A DNA stretch of 64,000 nt from NCBI GenBank assembly GCA_963792075.1, contig CAWBUW010000012.1, positions 496,001 to 560,000 of the forward strand, in the 5' to 3' direction. This document shows positions 41,646-50,149 of this stretch, one piece after another. Numbering within the stretch: position 1 is the stretch's first letter; each line of letters begins with the position of its first letter. The stretch comes from CAWBUW01 sp963792075. GTDB taxonomy: Bacteria > Chloroflexota > Anaerolineae > Anaerolineales > UBA4823. The notes beneath the pieces are model-generated. The model saw only the letters and a program-made list of their open reading frames with translations. It did no database searches and had not been told where the DNA came from. The position numbers and the translations under genes are program-made.

Positions 41646-41822
41646 TTTGTACTCTCCTGGGTGTAGGTTTGTTTATGCGGGCTTCACCTATACAAACCAC
41701 TTGGACCTGATTCTCCTGCGCAGAGCAGGATTGGCATACACCGGTTATCGAAAGATGCTGCGTACCTGCGTAAAAACCCAACCTGAGCACGCAGCCCAGC
41801 CGCCCGCGGCAGGATGATCAGG
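41646..41822 (-). promoter_or_regulatory. Structured leader upstream of cbiM
   Basis: The minus-strand RNA can fold with a long-range stem CCTGAT/ATCAGG (41822-41817 with 41711-41706), a hairpin with ACGCAGC/GCTGCGT-type arms (41789-41795 with 41757-41763), one with TCCTGC/GCAGGA arms (41714-41719 with 41725-41730) and one with GGTTTGT/ACAAACC arms (41666-41672 with 41692-41698) just before the ribosome site. It overlaps the thioredoxin stop. The consensus of cobalamin aptamers is not present; it could be a metal or cofactor switch of unknown type. Confidence 0.4.
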
Positions 41823-42147
41823 ACAAAGCTAAGTGAGGAGCAAACTGTCTCAGGATTTTTTCCTTGGGCTGAAATCCTGATAGGCGATGCACCGGCTTGC
41901 CATTGACAAACAAAATCAAGGCGGGCACGCCCATGATCCCCAAATCCATCACCAGGTCCTGGTTCTCATCCACGTCCACCTTAACCACTTTTACCTTACC
42001 TACCCAATCCTGGGCCAATTGTTTGACGACCGGATCGAGCATTTTACACGGCCCACACCACACTGCGGTAAAATCAACCAGCACCGGCTGAGAAGATTCC
42101 AGCACCTCGCTCTGAAAAGCTGCTCCACTAATTTTTTGAATTTCCAA
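41818..42147 (-). CDS. Thioredoxin
   Basis: 109 residues. Active site AVWCGPCKML at about residues 28-37, the cis-Pro GVPALILF, and VDVDENQDL are all present. It reduces disulfides in the cytoplasm and may serve MsrA. The start is TTG at 42147 with GGGAG six bases ahead. It could read through into the cbiM leader. Confidence 0.93.
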   Translation of the reverse strand: MEIQKISGAAFQSEVLESSQPVLVDFTAVWCGPCKMLDPVVKQLAQDWVGKVKVVKVDVDENQDLVMDLGIMGVPALILFVNGKPVHRLSGFQPKEKILRQFAPHLALS

Positions 42148-42200
42148 GTTATACTCCCGTTAAATTTGTTCTGAAGGGATATTACCATTAAACAACAGAA

Positions 42201-42249
42201 ATTGGGGGTTGAGCACGCTGCGCTTCGCGCAGCGTGCTCAACCCCCAAT
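42201..42249. terminator. Long hairpin with TTC loop
   Basis: 23-bp perfect arms around TTC, no T-tract. It lies in the region between tRNA-Lys and thioredoxin. Confidence 0.6.
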
Positions 42250-42315
42250 CCAGAACTGCCCCCTAATTTTTCATTTGACGCCAGGCGACAGGCGTGATAG
42301 AATGCAAGGCGCTAT

Positions 42316-42387
42316 GGGTGTATAGCTCAATGGCAGAGCAGTGGCCTTTTAAGCCATTGGTTGAAGGTTCGAGTCCTTCTACACTCA
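42316..42387 (+). tRNA. tRNA-Lys (TTT)
   Basis: 72-nt cloverleaf. Acceptor GGGTGTA pairs with TACACTC, anticodon loop CTTTTAA gives TTT, T-loop GGTTCGAGTCC. CCA is not encoded. Confidence 0.95.
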
Positions 42388-42393
42388 CTTCTT

Positions 42394-42428
42394 AAAAGTG
42401 GCATTTGTTTATCAATTGCCACTTTTTG
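42394..42428. terminator. Terminator after tRNA-Lys
   Basis: AAAAGTGGCA pairs with TGCCACTTTT, followed by T. It probably works in both directions, also for the methyltransferase gene. Confidence 0.7.
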
Positions 42429-42439
42429 TTAAAGAATAG

Positions 42440-43156
42440 TTAATTGTCATTTGCTTTGTTTACTGAATAAAAGCCAATATTCTGTCCCCGGAAATTTAGC
42501 CGGAAAGGGCGGATCACAAAGCCCTTTTGTATGGCATATTCTGCAAGACACTCGAGCCAATGAACCCCTGGAATTGGAAGCAGGGGTTCATCAATAATGC
42601 AGCAGGATAATAGAACAAAGTTGCACTTGTATTCTTCAGCAGCATTAATGATCTTGACGTTGCAAGCATGGGCATGCAACCCCACCAATAAATCGAAATG
42701 TTCAGCTAGGTATGGCTCAAATTCCAGATTTATATGCGGGACTTTCGCATCCGGCGGTATTTTTATGCGTTTGTCGAGCGCTAAATCCTTATATTTCCCT
42801 GGCAAGTTTTGATAAACGGGATCAATTACGGTTGCATCCCATCCGCTCATTTGCAGTAGATAAGCCAGGAATCCCTTTCCTCCTCCAATATCTGCTACCC
42901 TACAAGGTCTATATTTTTGTGTCAACCATTGGTGCAGCAACTGAAAGCGAAACTTTTTCATTCTTGGGATCTCGCCAGATTGCTGAGCTTCCTCCACGGT
43001 CGCGCTGAAGACCCCGCTATCCGAAATATTCGTTATGGTACTTGATTCATCGGATGCGTTGATATCATCATCGTCATCGCTATCTTCCTGCTCCATGATC
43101 TGGGAAAGATTATTGAACAGTTTTATAGCGTGTGTTTTGGTTTTTCGTTTGGTCAT
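42440..43156 (-). CDS. SAM-dependent methyltransferase-like protein
   Basis: 238 residues. Motif I is VADIGGGKGFLAYLL near residue 90, followed by VIDPVYQNLP and FDLLVGLHAHACN. The layout resembles the Methyltransf_32 group, but the usual HACG is HAHACN. The N-terminus has an acidic stretch (EDSDDDDDINASDES) before the fold. The gene is richer in A and T than its neighbours, a hint of transfer. Substrate unknown. Confidence 0.65.
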   Translation of the reverse strand: MTKRKTKTHAIKLFNNLSQIMEQEDSDDDDDINASDESSTITNISDSGVFSATVEEAQQSGEIPRMKKFRFQLLHQWLTQKYRPCRVADIGGGKGFLAYLLQMSGWDATVIDPVYQNLPGKYKDLALDKRIKIPPDAKVPHINLEFEPYLAEHFDLLVGLHAHACNVKIINAAEEYKCNFVLLSCCIIDEPLLPIPGVHWLECLAEYAIQKGFVIRPFRLNFRGQNIGFYSVNKANDN

Positions 43157-43236
43157 TTTGCATCTTACACTATCTACAACTGAAGGCTGAAATCTCTACG
43201 CAACATGATATCATTTATTGTAAAGGAAATGGCAGC

Positions 43237-43686
43237 ATGAAAAAACAACAGTTTCTGGACAAACTCGAGCTGGCCTGGGCCGCATTTCAAGAGTCTTACG
43301 CTGGGTTGACCGACGAGCAGTTGGTGGAACCTGGTGTGACAGGCGACTGGTCAGTTAAAGACATACTCGCCCACGTGAGCTGGTGGGAGGAGGAATTGAT
43401 CAAGCACCTTCCACTCATCTTGCAAGGCGAGCGCCCGCCGCGCTATTCGGTGCTGTACGGTGGCATCGATGCCTTCAACGCACAGATGACCGAAAAATGG
43501 CGCGGACTTCCAATTTCTGAGGTCCGCAAACGGCTGGACGAAACCCATCACAGGTTGGTGGCATATCTCCAAAGCCTGCCAGAAGAGCAGCTTTCATCAG
43601 AAACGCGCCTCCGCCGCCGGCTGGGATGGGACACATACAAGCACTACCCGCTCCATACCCAGGCAATCCAGGAATGGCGTAAGTAG
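43237..43686 (+). CDS. ClbS/DfsB-like four-helix protein
   Basis: 149 residues in a DinB-like bundle. LTDEQLVEPGVTGDWSVKDI, then AHVSWWEEELIKHL and a late HYPLHTQAIQEW are typical. The ClbS/DfsB group protects against colibactin and similar compounds, but members vary and this is by family only. AGGA lies about ten bases before the ATG at 43237. Confidence 0.75.
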   Translation: MKKQQFLDKLELAWAAFQESYAGLTDEQLVEPGVTGDWSVKDILAHVSWWEEELIKHLPLILQGERPPRYSVLYGGIDAFNAQMTEKWRGLPISEVRKRLDETHHRLVAYLQSLPEEQLSSETRLRRRLGWDTYKHYPLHTQAIQEWRK

Positions 43687-43823
43687 CATTTACTGTTGTG
43701 GTTTTGCCGGTGACCGAGGGCTGCTGTTTCCTGAGCTGATGGCTTCCGCGACTGCGCTGGAAAGCGAGGAAGTCCAAATGGTGGGGTTCCGACCACTGAA
43801 CGCCAGGCAAAACCCAGCAGTTC

Positions 43824-44011
43824 TACCGAGCCGGGAGCAGTTGGCGCGCCAGCAGGATTGCGCCAGCAGCCGGTTCAGGTACTTCGGTCACCGAGGTAAA
43901 TACCAGCCCCAGGCCCGACAACAAAGTGGTCTTCCCCCGGCCATCTTCTGCTTGCATCGCAACGCGCAGCGCAGCCGCGCCAATGGCATATCCTATTGCA
44001 AAGTAATGAAA
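43824..44011 (-). pseudogene. Remnant of BadF/BadG-type (N-acetylglucosamine kinase-like) gene
   Basis: The frame after the SIS gene stop stays open to TAG at 43824-43826. It includes FAIGYAIGAAALRVAMQAED, matching the GSGYAIG...ALR...DGRG region of BadF/BadG/GlcNAc kinases, and PEPAAGAILLARQLLPA, matching their last helix. The N-terminal phosphate-1 region and the sequence between the two parts are missing, so this is an internally deleted remnant. Bases 43690-43820 hold no gene I can support. Confidence 0.5.
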
Positions 44012-44014
44012 GCC

Positions 44015-44638
44015 TCAATCAATAAAGAATTCGGCTTCAAGCATGGCGCATAGAGTATGGTAGATCGGCAAGTGTCGCTCCTGAATGGCGGCTGTATTTT
44101 CGCCCGGAGCACAGATAGCCACCTCACAGAGCCCCGCCAGTGCGCCTCCAGTGGGCCCCGTCAACCCGATGGTGTGCAATCCCAGCGTACATGCGACCTG
44201 GACCGCGTGGATCACGCTGGGGGAGTTGCCAGAGGTGCTTATGGCTATGAGCGTATCGCCGACATGCCCGTAACCGTACGCCTGTTGGGCAAAGACCATA
44301 TCGGCTGCAACATCATTCGCAAAGGCAGAGATCAGCGAGGCCTGGCTAACCAGCGAAATCGCGGGCAGAGCGCCTTGCAGATGATCTGCCAGGTAAGCGC
44401 CGTTTTCCGGATGCTCGGCCAACAACTGGCCTCGCATCGCTGGAGGCAGCGCGCGTTTGAGCAAATATCCTTTCATTAACTCGCCGACAATATGCTCGGC
44501 GTCCGCAGCGCTGCCGCCATTCCCACAGGCCAGCACTTTGCCTCCACGCCGGAAGGTATCTTGCAGCAGGTGATGCGCATGTTGAATGTCTGGCAGGCAG
44601 GCCTCCAGGTCAGGGTATTTTTCAAGCAGCCTCTTCAT
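44015..44638 (-). CDS. SIS-domain phosphosugar isomerase (GmhA-like)
   Basis: About 207 residues. GGKVLACGNGGSAADAEHIV and TLIAISTSGNSPSVIHAV are the sugar-phosphate binding loops, as in sedoheptulose-7-phosphate isomerase. A kinase remnant lies just downstream, suggesting an earlier amino-sugar or heptose operon. AGGAAGG lies ahead of adjacent ATGs (44641 and 44638); a GTG at 44656 is also possible. Whether it makes heptose or acts on amino sugars is not known. Confidence 0.82.
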   Translation of the reverse strand: MKRLLEKYPDLEACLPDIQHAHHLLQDTFRRGGKVLACGNGGSAADAEHIVGELMKGYLLKRALPPAMRGQLLAEHPENGAYLADHLQGALPAISLVSQASLISAFANDVAADMVFAQQAYGYGHVGDTLIAISTSGNSPSVIHAVQVACTLGLHTIGLTGPTGGALAGLCEVAICAPGENTAAIQERHLPIYHTLCAMLEAEFFID

Positions 44639-44677
44639 CATTTCCTTCCTAGCCACTTCTTGTAGTGAATTGTGATT

Positions 44678-44726
44678 GTTTAGGGATCGTTTTGGGCGGC
44701 TTCGCCGCCCAAAACGATCCCTAAAC
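44678..44726. terminator. Long hairpin with TTC loop
   Basis: 23-bp perfect arms GTTTAGGGATCGTTTTGGGC... around TTC, upstream of the SIS gene. The rest of the gap to 44969 (about 240 bases) holds no ORF or RNA I can support. Confidence 0.6.
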
Positions 44727-44969
44727 GCTTATTCCGAACTGATGTTAAAATAACGGAACCGACCTTCACCTGATGAAAGGTTCATCGGATGCAGTGATTC
44801 TTGATCGCCGGCAACACACTAAGTAAGTTATACGCCCTTAAACCCCATTGTCAAGAGTTAAGGTTCATTGGGAGTTGCCGTGACAAAGGGCAGACCACAT
44901 AACCGCCCTAATACGGCGATTCCCAGAGAGCCAGAGTAATTGGGAGATTCCTGTTTTTGAGAGTTGATC

Positions 44970-45830
44970 ATGTCTGTTTATATTGGCCTGGATGTTGGCG
45001 GAACAAAATTGATGGTAGCTGCTGCTGATGGCGAAGGAAAAATCCTGCGGCGCGTTCGAATGTCCACTCCCACCGGCCTCGAAGAAGGCCTGGCTGCGCT
45101 GCACCAGATGACAGCAGAGGTGGCTGAAGGCGAGATGATCCTGGGCATGGGAGCCGCCATCGGCGGCCCACTGGATTGGGAACAAGGGGTGGTCTCTCCG
45201 CTGCACCAGCCGGCCTGGAGAAATGTTCCCCTCAAAAAAATCATGGAAGAGCGGTGGGGCTGCCCTTTCTGGGTGGACGTGGATACCAATATCGCCGCCC
45301 TGGGCGAGTTTTTTCACGAGCAGCAGCCGGTTCGTCGCTTTCTGTATCTGACGTTGAGCACCGGCATGGGCGGCGGTTTTTTGGTGGATGGCAAAGTATA
45401 CCGGGGCATAGGCAGTGCGCACCCAGAGGTAGGGCACCAATCCATCCCCTACCACTGCTCGAACCCCGCTGGCCTGCACTGCGAGTGCGGCGCTCCCGAC
45501 TGCCTGGAGGCGCTGGTATCAGGCAACGGCATCCAGCGCATTTACGGCAAACCAGCCAGCACTTTATCTCCTGCTGAATGGGAAGAAGTGGCCTATAATT
45601 TGGGGCAGGGCCTGCGCAACCTGGCTACGCTCTATGCCCCCGATGTCATCCGCCTGGGAGGTGGTGTGGCAGTGGGGGGTGGGGCACAGTTCATCCAGCA
45701 GGCAAAGCAGGTGATGTGTGACCATTTGAGGCTGGTTCCCCCACCTCAGATCTCCTTGAGCCACCTGGGTTACGACACCGCGCTGATCGGCGCCATTGCG
45801 GTCGCGATGCGCGGGTTAGCGAATAGTTGA
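44970..45830 (+). CDS. ROK-family sugar kinase (glucokinase-like)
   Basis: 286 residues. YIGLDVGGTKLMVAAAD is the ATP loop, DVDTNIAALGE and LTLSTGMGGGFLVDG carry the sugar and phosphate sites, and HCECGAPDCLEAL is the ROK zinc motif. It phosphorylates glucose or a related hexose. GAGAG lies six bases before the ATG. It is 47 bases upstream of the dehydratase gene. Confidence 0.87.
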   Translation: MSVYIGLDVGGTKLMVAAADGEGKILRRVRMSTPTGLEEGLAALHQMTAEVAEGEMILGMGAAIGGPLDWEQGVVSPLHQPAWRNVPLKKIMEERWGCPFWVDVDTNIAALGEFFHEQQPVRRFLYLTLSTGMGGGFLVDGKVYRGIGSAHPEVGHQSIPYHCSNPAGLHCECGAPDCLEALVSGNGIQRIYGKPASTLSPAEWEEVAYNLGQGLRNLATLYAPDVIRLGGGVAVGGGAQFIQQAKQVMCDHLRLVPPPQISLSHLGYDTALIGAIAVAMRGLANS

Positions 45831-45877
45831 GGAAGTCGGCGATGACGGCAGAAACTTCCACACTCTAGGATAAAAAG

Positions 45878-47332
45878 ATGATAACAACTCGAGAAGATTA
45901 CCTGGAAAGCCTCCGGCGGATGAAGAAACGAATTTTCTTATTTGGAGAAGAAATCGAAAACTACGTGGACCATCCAATGATCCGGCCATCCTTGAACGCG
46001 GTCGCGATGACTTATGAGCTTGCCAATGACCCAACTCATATTGAGTTGATGACGGCAGAATCCAACCTGACTGGCCAACGTGTTAACCGTTTTACCCATC
46101 TGCACCAGAGCACACAAGACCTGGTCGATAAAATCAAGATGCAGCGGCTGCTGGGCCAGTGTACAGCATGCTGTTTCCAACGATGTGTGGGAATGGACAG
46201 CTTCAACGCTCTGGACGTGGTCACTTACCAGATGGACCAAGAGTTGGGCGCCCATTACAACCCGCGCTTCCGAAAATATCTTGCCCACGTGCAGGAGGAA
46301 AACCTTGTAGTGGATGGCGCTATGACGGACCCAAAAGGGAACCGGAAGTTGTCCCCCTCTCAACAAGCTGACCCCGATTTGCACGTACACATCGTCAAAG
46401 AGAACAGAAATGGGATCTATATCCGTGGCGCCAAAGTCCACCAGACTGGAGCGATCAACTCGCATGAAATCCTGGTGATGCCCACCCGCAGCTTGAAAGA
46501 AGTGGATCAGGATTATGCCGTTGCCTGCGCAATCCCGGCAGATGCAGAGGGAATCATCTATGTATATGGCCGTCAAGCGAGCGATACTCGAAAACTGGAA
46601 GGCGGCAGGATCGACGTGGGCAATTACCAGTTTGGCGGTCATGAAGCGGTCATCATTTTCCAGGATGTTTTTGTGCCCTGGGAATGGGTTTTTATGTGCC
46701 GGGAAACCCAATACGCCGGCAACCTCGTCGAGCTGTTTGCAGCCCATCACCGGGCAAGCTATGGCGGGTGTAAAGTGGGCGTGGGCGATGTGCTGATTGG
46801 CGCGGTGCAGGCAGTCGCCAAAGTACAGGGGACAGAACAGGCTGCCCATATAAAGGATAAGCTCGTCGAGATGGTATATCTTAATGAAACCCTGTATGCC
46901 TGTGGGCTGGCGGCTTCGTACGAAGGGAAACGCACTTCTTCCGGAACTTATGAGATCGACATGCTTCTGGCTAACATCACAAAACTGAACGTCACCCGTT
47001 TCCCCTATGAAATTGCCAGGATTGCCCAGGATATTGCTGGTGGGTTACTGGTCACGATGCCATCGGAGAAAGACTTCAACCATCCTGAGATCGGGCCGCT
47101 GCTGCAAAAATACCTGGTTGGATCCGGTGAATTCCCCACAGAGTGGCGACAACGCCTGTTGCGGTTGATTGAAAATATAACGTTAGGGGCAGGTGGAGTG
47201 GGCTACCTGGTCGAATCCATGCATGGCGCCGGATCGCCCATGGCACAGCGGATCATGCTCACCCGCCTGGCGGATATGGATAAAAAGGAAGCCTATGCAT
47301 TGAAAATTGCTGGTCTGGCAGAAGAAAGATAA
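45878..47332 (+). CDS. 4-hydroxybutyryl-CoA dehydratase / vinylacetyl-CoA isomerase-like
   Basis: 484 residues of the HpaB/AbfD family. The [4Fe-4S] ligands of AbfD (Cys99, Cys103, His292, Cys299 in the clostridial protein) are at the same spacing: Cys99 and Cys103 in CCFQRCVGMD, and His291 and Cys298 in HRASYGGC. FAD-binding regions fit. True flavin hydroxylases lack these cysteines, so the dehydratase reading is favoured: 4-hydroxybutyryl-CoA to crotonyl-CoA. Neighbours do not show the rest of the pathway. Confidence 0.88.
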   Translation: MITTREDYLESLRRMKKRIFLFGEEIENYVDHPMIRPSLNAVAMTYELANDPTHIELMTAESNLTGQRVNRFTHLHQSTQDLVDKIKMQRLLGQCTACCFQRCVGMDSFNALDVVTYQMDQELGAHYNPRFRKYLAHVQEENLVVDGAMTDPKGNRKLSPSQQADPDLHVHIVKENRNGIYIRGAKVHQTGAINSHEILVMPTRSLKEVDQDYAVACAIPADAEGIIYVYGRQASDTRKLEGGRIDVGNYQFGGHEAVIIFQDVFVPWEWVFMCRETQYAGNLVELFAAHHRASYGGCKVGVGDVLIGAVQAVAKVQGTEQAAHIKDKLVEMVYLNETLYACGLAASYEGKRTSSGTYEIDMLLANITKLNVTRFPYEIARIAQDIAGGLLVTMPSEKDFNHPEIGPLLQKYLVGSGEFPTEWRQRLLRLIENITLGAGGVGYLVESMHGAGSPMAQRIMLTRLADMDKKEAYALKIAGLAEER

Positions 47333-47421
47333 GAGCAGACCTCACACTCGTTTCTTGTTTACCAGGGGCGGTAATAGTACACAACTCACCAGCACAACTC
47401 CTGGAAATTTTTATTTTACTA

Positions 47422-47450
47422 TTGACGAATTCACCTATTCGAATTATAAA
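47422..47450 (+). promoter_or_regulatory. Promoter of the subtilase gene
   Basis: TTGACG (47422-47427), 17-base spacer, TATAAA (47445-47450). The start point would fall inside the hairpin at 47448-47483. Confidence 0.65.
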
Positions 47451-47483
47451 ACATACACCTTACAAGAATGCAAGGTGTATGTT
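47448..47483. terminator. Hairpin at the subtilase promoter
   Basis: AAACATACACCTT pairs with AAGGTGTATGTTT around ACAAGAATGC. It may end the dehydratase transcript; it overlaps the -10 box and start of the subtilase mRNA. Confidence 0.6.
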
Positions 47484-47539
47484 TGGGCCATTCTTTTCTG
47501 AAACCCGTTCCCAAATTTAATATTATCTTAGGAGAACCC

Positions 47540-49429
47540 ATGAAACGTCTTGTTCCTGTTGTTTCACTTGTTGCGGTTTTCGTCATGTTGGTCAGCCTGT
47601 TCGGCGCTGTGCCCGTCCAGGCAGATGGCAAACTGCGTGTGTTTGTGCAGTTCGCCCCAGGGCAAAAGGGGAACGTGGAGGCCGCACTTAACGGTGTAGG
47701 CGCTGAGTTCCACTACACCTTCGATGACCTCAACGCCTTCGCTGTCAGCGTGCCCGCAGCCGCGATCGAAGGCCTCAACCACAACCCCAACGTGGTCCTG
47801 ATCGAAGAGGATGCGCTGCGCGCGCCGATCAGTATTATGCCATCAACCTTACCCAGCGACCTGGCAGCCTCCGGCTCACAGGTGGTTCCTTATGGGGTGG
47901 ACATGGTGCAGGCCCGCGATGTGTGGGATGCCAATCGCGATAGCGTCGTGGACGCTGGCGCTCCGACAGGCGCTAACCGCACCATCTGCATCATCGACTC
48001 TGGCTTTTACACCGGGCATGAGGATTTGCAGGGTGTGAACGTCAGCGGGTATGACGGCAACTTGCCCTGGGCTACTGATGGCTTTGGTCATGGTACCCAC
48101 GTGGCGGGCACGATCGCCGCGATGAACAACCTCCTGGGCGTGGTGGGCGTTACCCCCGGCACAGTCAATATTTACGAAGTGCGCGTTTTTGGCGATGACG
48201 GCGTCTGGGCCTATTCCTCGACGCTGATCGACGCGGCCAACCACTGCGCCAGCGCTGGCGCCAACATCATCAGCATGAGCCTGGGTGGTGGCCGCGCAAG
48301 CATCACAGAACAGCGAGGCTTCGACACCCTGTATGCCAATGGCATCCTGTCCATTGCCGCGGCCGGCAACGATGGCACCACGGGATTCTCCTACCCGGCA
48401 TCCTACGACTCGGTCGTATCTGTGGCCGCTATCGACTCGAGTAAAGTCGTAGCCAGTTTCTCGCAGAAGAACAGCCAGGTGGAGTTGGCCGCCCCCGGTG
48501 TAGCCGTGCTCAGCACGGTGCCTTTCCTGGAAGAAAATTCGCTGACTGTGGACGGCGTGACCTATTCCGCCAACCATATTGAATTCTCTTCCCGCGGCGC
48601 GGCCACCGGCGCCCTGGTTAACGGCGGCCTGTGCGACAGTGTTGGCGCTTGGGGCGGGGAAGTCGTCCTCTGCGCACGCGGCGTCATTTCTTTCTATGAC
48701 AAAGTGCATAATGTCCAGCTTGGCGGCGGCGCAGCGGCAGTCGTCTACAATAACGCCCCCGGCAACTTCCTCGGTACACTGGGCGCCGGCAACTCATCCA
48801 CGATCGTCGGGATCAGCTTGAGTCAAGAAGACGGCCAGTACCTGGTCGCCAACAAACTGGGCCTGAGCGCCACGGTTGCCAGCAGCTTCACTCAGCCAGC
48901 CAGCAGCTACGAGGCCTGGGATGGCACATCCATGGCCACCCCACACGTCTCGGCCGTCGCGGCGCTGGTCTGGTCAGCCAAACCCACTGCCACCAATGTC
49001 GAAATCCGCAGCGCCTTACAAGCCACCGCTCAAGATTTGGGCGCAGCCGGGCGCGATACTTCTTATGGCTTTGGCCTGGTGCAGGCAAAGACTGCCATCA
49101 ACTCCTTGGGGGGAGGCAGCACAGGTGGTATACTGCACGTCACCGATCTCGCTGGATCGAGCGCAGCAACTAAGCGCGGCTGGACAGCCACCGTCGCAAT
49201 CACAATTGTGGATGCCAACGGCGCAGCAATCTCAGGCGCAAAGGTGGATGGCGCGTTTGGTACCAAGGTGGTCACTTGCACCACCGGCACAAGCGGCACA
49301 TGCAGCGTCTCCATCAGCTTGAAGAAAAATGCAACCAGCGTCACCTATACCGTGACCAATGTTACCGCCACCGGCTACACCTATGATGCCGGCGCCAATG
49401 TTGAAACGAGCATCACCGTCACGAAGTAA
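47540..49429 (+). CDS. Secreted subtilisin-like serine protease (S8) with PA domain
   Basis: 629 residues. A signal peptide (1-29, ending VQA) leads to an I9-like propeptide (VFVQFAPGQKGNVEAALNG). The catalytic triad is Asp in IIDSGF, His in GHGTHVAGT and Ser in GTSMATPHVSA. A PA-like insert (ARGVISFYDKVHNVQLGGGA) lies before the Ser. The C-terminal 100 residues are an Ig-like domain (VTDLAGSSAATKRGWTATV). It is a secreted protease. GGAG is ahead of the ATG at 47540. Confidence 0.93.
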   Translation: MKRLVPVVSLVAVFVMLVSLFGAVPVQADGKLRVFVQFAPGQKGNVEAALNGVGAEFHYTFDDLNAFAVSVPAAAIEGLNHNPNVVLIEEDALRAPISIMPSTLPSDLAASGSQVVPYGVDMVQARDVWDANRDSVVDAGAPTGANRTICIIDSGFYTGHEDLQGVNVSGYDGNLPWATDGFGHGTHVAGTIAAMNNLLGVVGVTPGTVNIYEVRVFGDDGVWAYSSTLIDAANHCASAGANIISMSLGGGRASITEQRGFDTLYANGILSIAAAGNDGTTGFSYPASYDSVVSVAAIDSSKVVASFSQKNSQVELAAPGVAVLSTVPFLEENSLTVDGVTYSANHIEFSSRGAATGALVNGGLCDSVGAWGGEVVLCARGVISFYDKVHNVQLGGGAAAVVYNNAPGNFLGTLGAGNSSTIVGISLSQEDGQYLVANKLGLSATVASSFTQPASSYEAWDGTSMATPHVSAVAALVWSAKPTATNVEIRSALQATAQDLGAAGRDTSYGFGLVQAKTAINSLGGGSTGGILHVTDLAGSSAATKRGWTATVAITIVDANGAAISGAKVDGAFGTKVVTCTTGTSGTCSVSISLKKNATSVTYTVTNVTATGYTYDAGANVETSITVTK

Positions 49430-49446
49430 ACGCCTCTCCAGAACAG

Positions 49447-49485
49447 TTAGGGAGGTTGCCGGGCTATGCCCGACAACCTCCCTAA
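49447..49485. terminator. Convergent hairpin terminator
   Basis: TTAGGGAGGTTG and CAACCTCCCTAA arms with inner CGGGC/GCCCG around TAT, T-rich after it. It lies between the convergent subtilase and HD genes. Confidence 0.65.
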
Positions 49486-49487
49486 TT

Positions 49488-50138
49488 TTATTTCAGCGAT
49501 GCCGCGGCAATCCCCAACAAACCCGCGCCAAAAGTGGTTTCGACCACACCTGGCAGCAGTGAGTAGATCGAGCAGCCCAGCGAACGCTCGAAGTCGGCCT
49601 GGATGCCCAGGACGGATCTCCACTTCGCCACGCTGAATTCATTCACCCCGTAGCGCAGCGCCACATCCACAATGCGCTTCTCGATCAGGCAGGCACCTTC
49701 GGCTAACGCAAGCGTATCGCAAAGCTGGATCAAGCGGTCGTAAGGAGTATAAACTGCCTCGGCGATATAGGCTTGAATAAATTCGAGCTGGGATGGCGTC
49801 ACATCCCATTTTCCCAGGAAAGCACGCACGTCTTGCAGGGGGAAGGAGTGCGTCAGGCAAATGCGCGCTGCGCCAGGATAACCCAACGCGAGCAGGTAAT
49901 CGTAGCCATCGATCACATGGCGCATCCCGCTCACCCCGGCGCGCCGGCCAATATCGTGCAGCAGGCCGAGCACCGCAGCCGTGTCCACATCCATCTCAGG
50001 CAGGTGGGCTGCCAGGGCGCTGGCTGCCGCGGCAGTCACACGAGCGTGCTGGGCCCAGGGGCCAGGATTTAGCGCCTCAGCTTCCACCAGCAGGCGTTCG
50101 GCTTCTTCTGGCGCAGGGATTTTTCCGCAGGGTTCCAT
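49488..50138 (-). CDS. HD-domain hydrolase
   Basis: 216 residues. AQHARVTAAAA supplies the first His, GLLHDIGRRAG the HD pair and a C-terminal LIQLCDTLALAEG the final Asp. These make up a metal phosphohydrolase core. It resembles small HD proteins acting on nucleotides; the substrate is not known. It is 11 bases after the zinc-ribbon gene and probably in its operon. Confidence 0.8.
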   Translation of the reverse strand: MEPCGKIPAPEEAERLLVEAEALNPGPWAQHARVTAAAASALAAHLPEMDVDTAAVLGLLHDIGRRAGVSGMRHVIDGYDYLLALGYPGAARICLTHSFPLQDVRAFLGKWDVTPSQLEFIQAYIAEAVYTPYDRLIQLCDTLALAEGACLIEKRIVDVALRYGVNEFSVAKWRSVLGIQADFERSLGCSIYSLLPGVVETTFGAGLLGIAAASLK

Positions 50139-50149
50139 GCGAGAAATTT

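Noticed and set aside
41646..41822. Calling the cbiM leader a cobalamin riboswitch
   Set aside because: The consensus B12-box and surrounding elements were not found; only unnamed stems are supported.
43824..43880. VPEPAAGAILLARQLLPAR as a PEP-CTERM sorting tail
   Set aside because: There is no following hydrophobic helix and Arg cluster of the usual form, and it fits the last helix of BadF/BadG kinases better.
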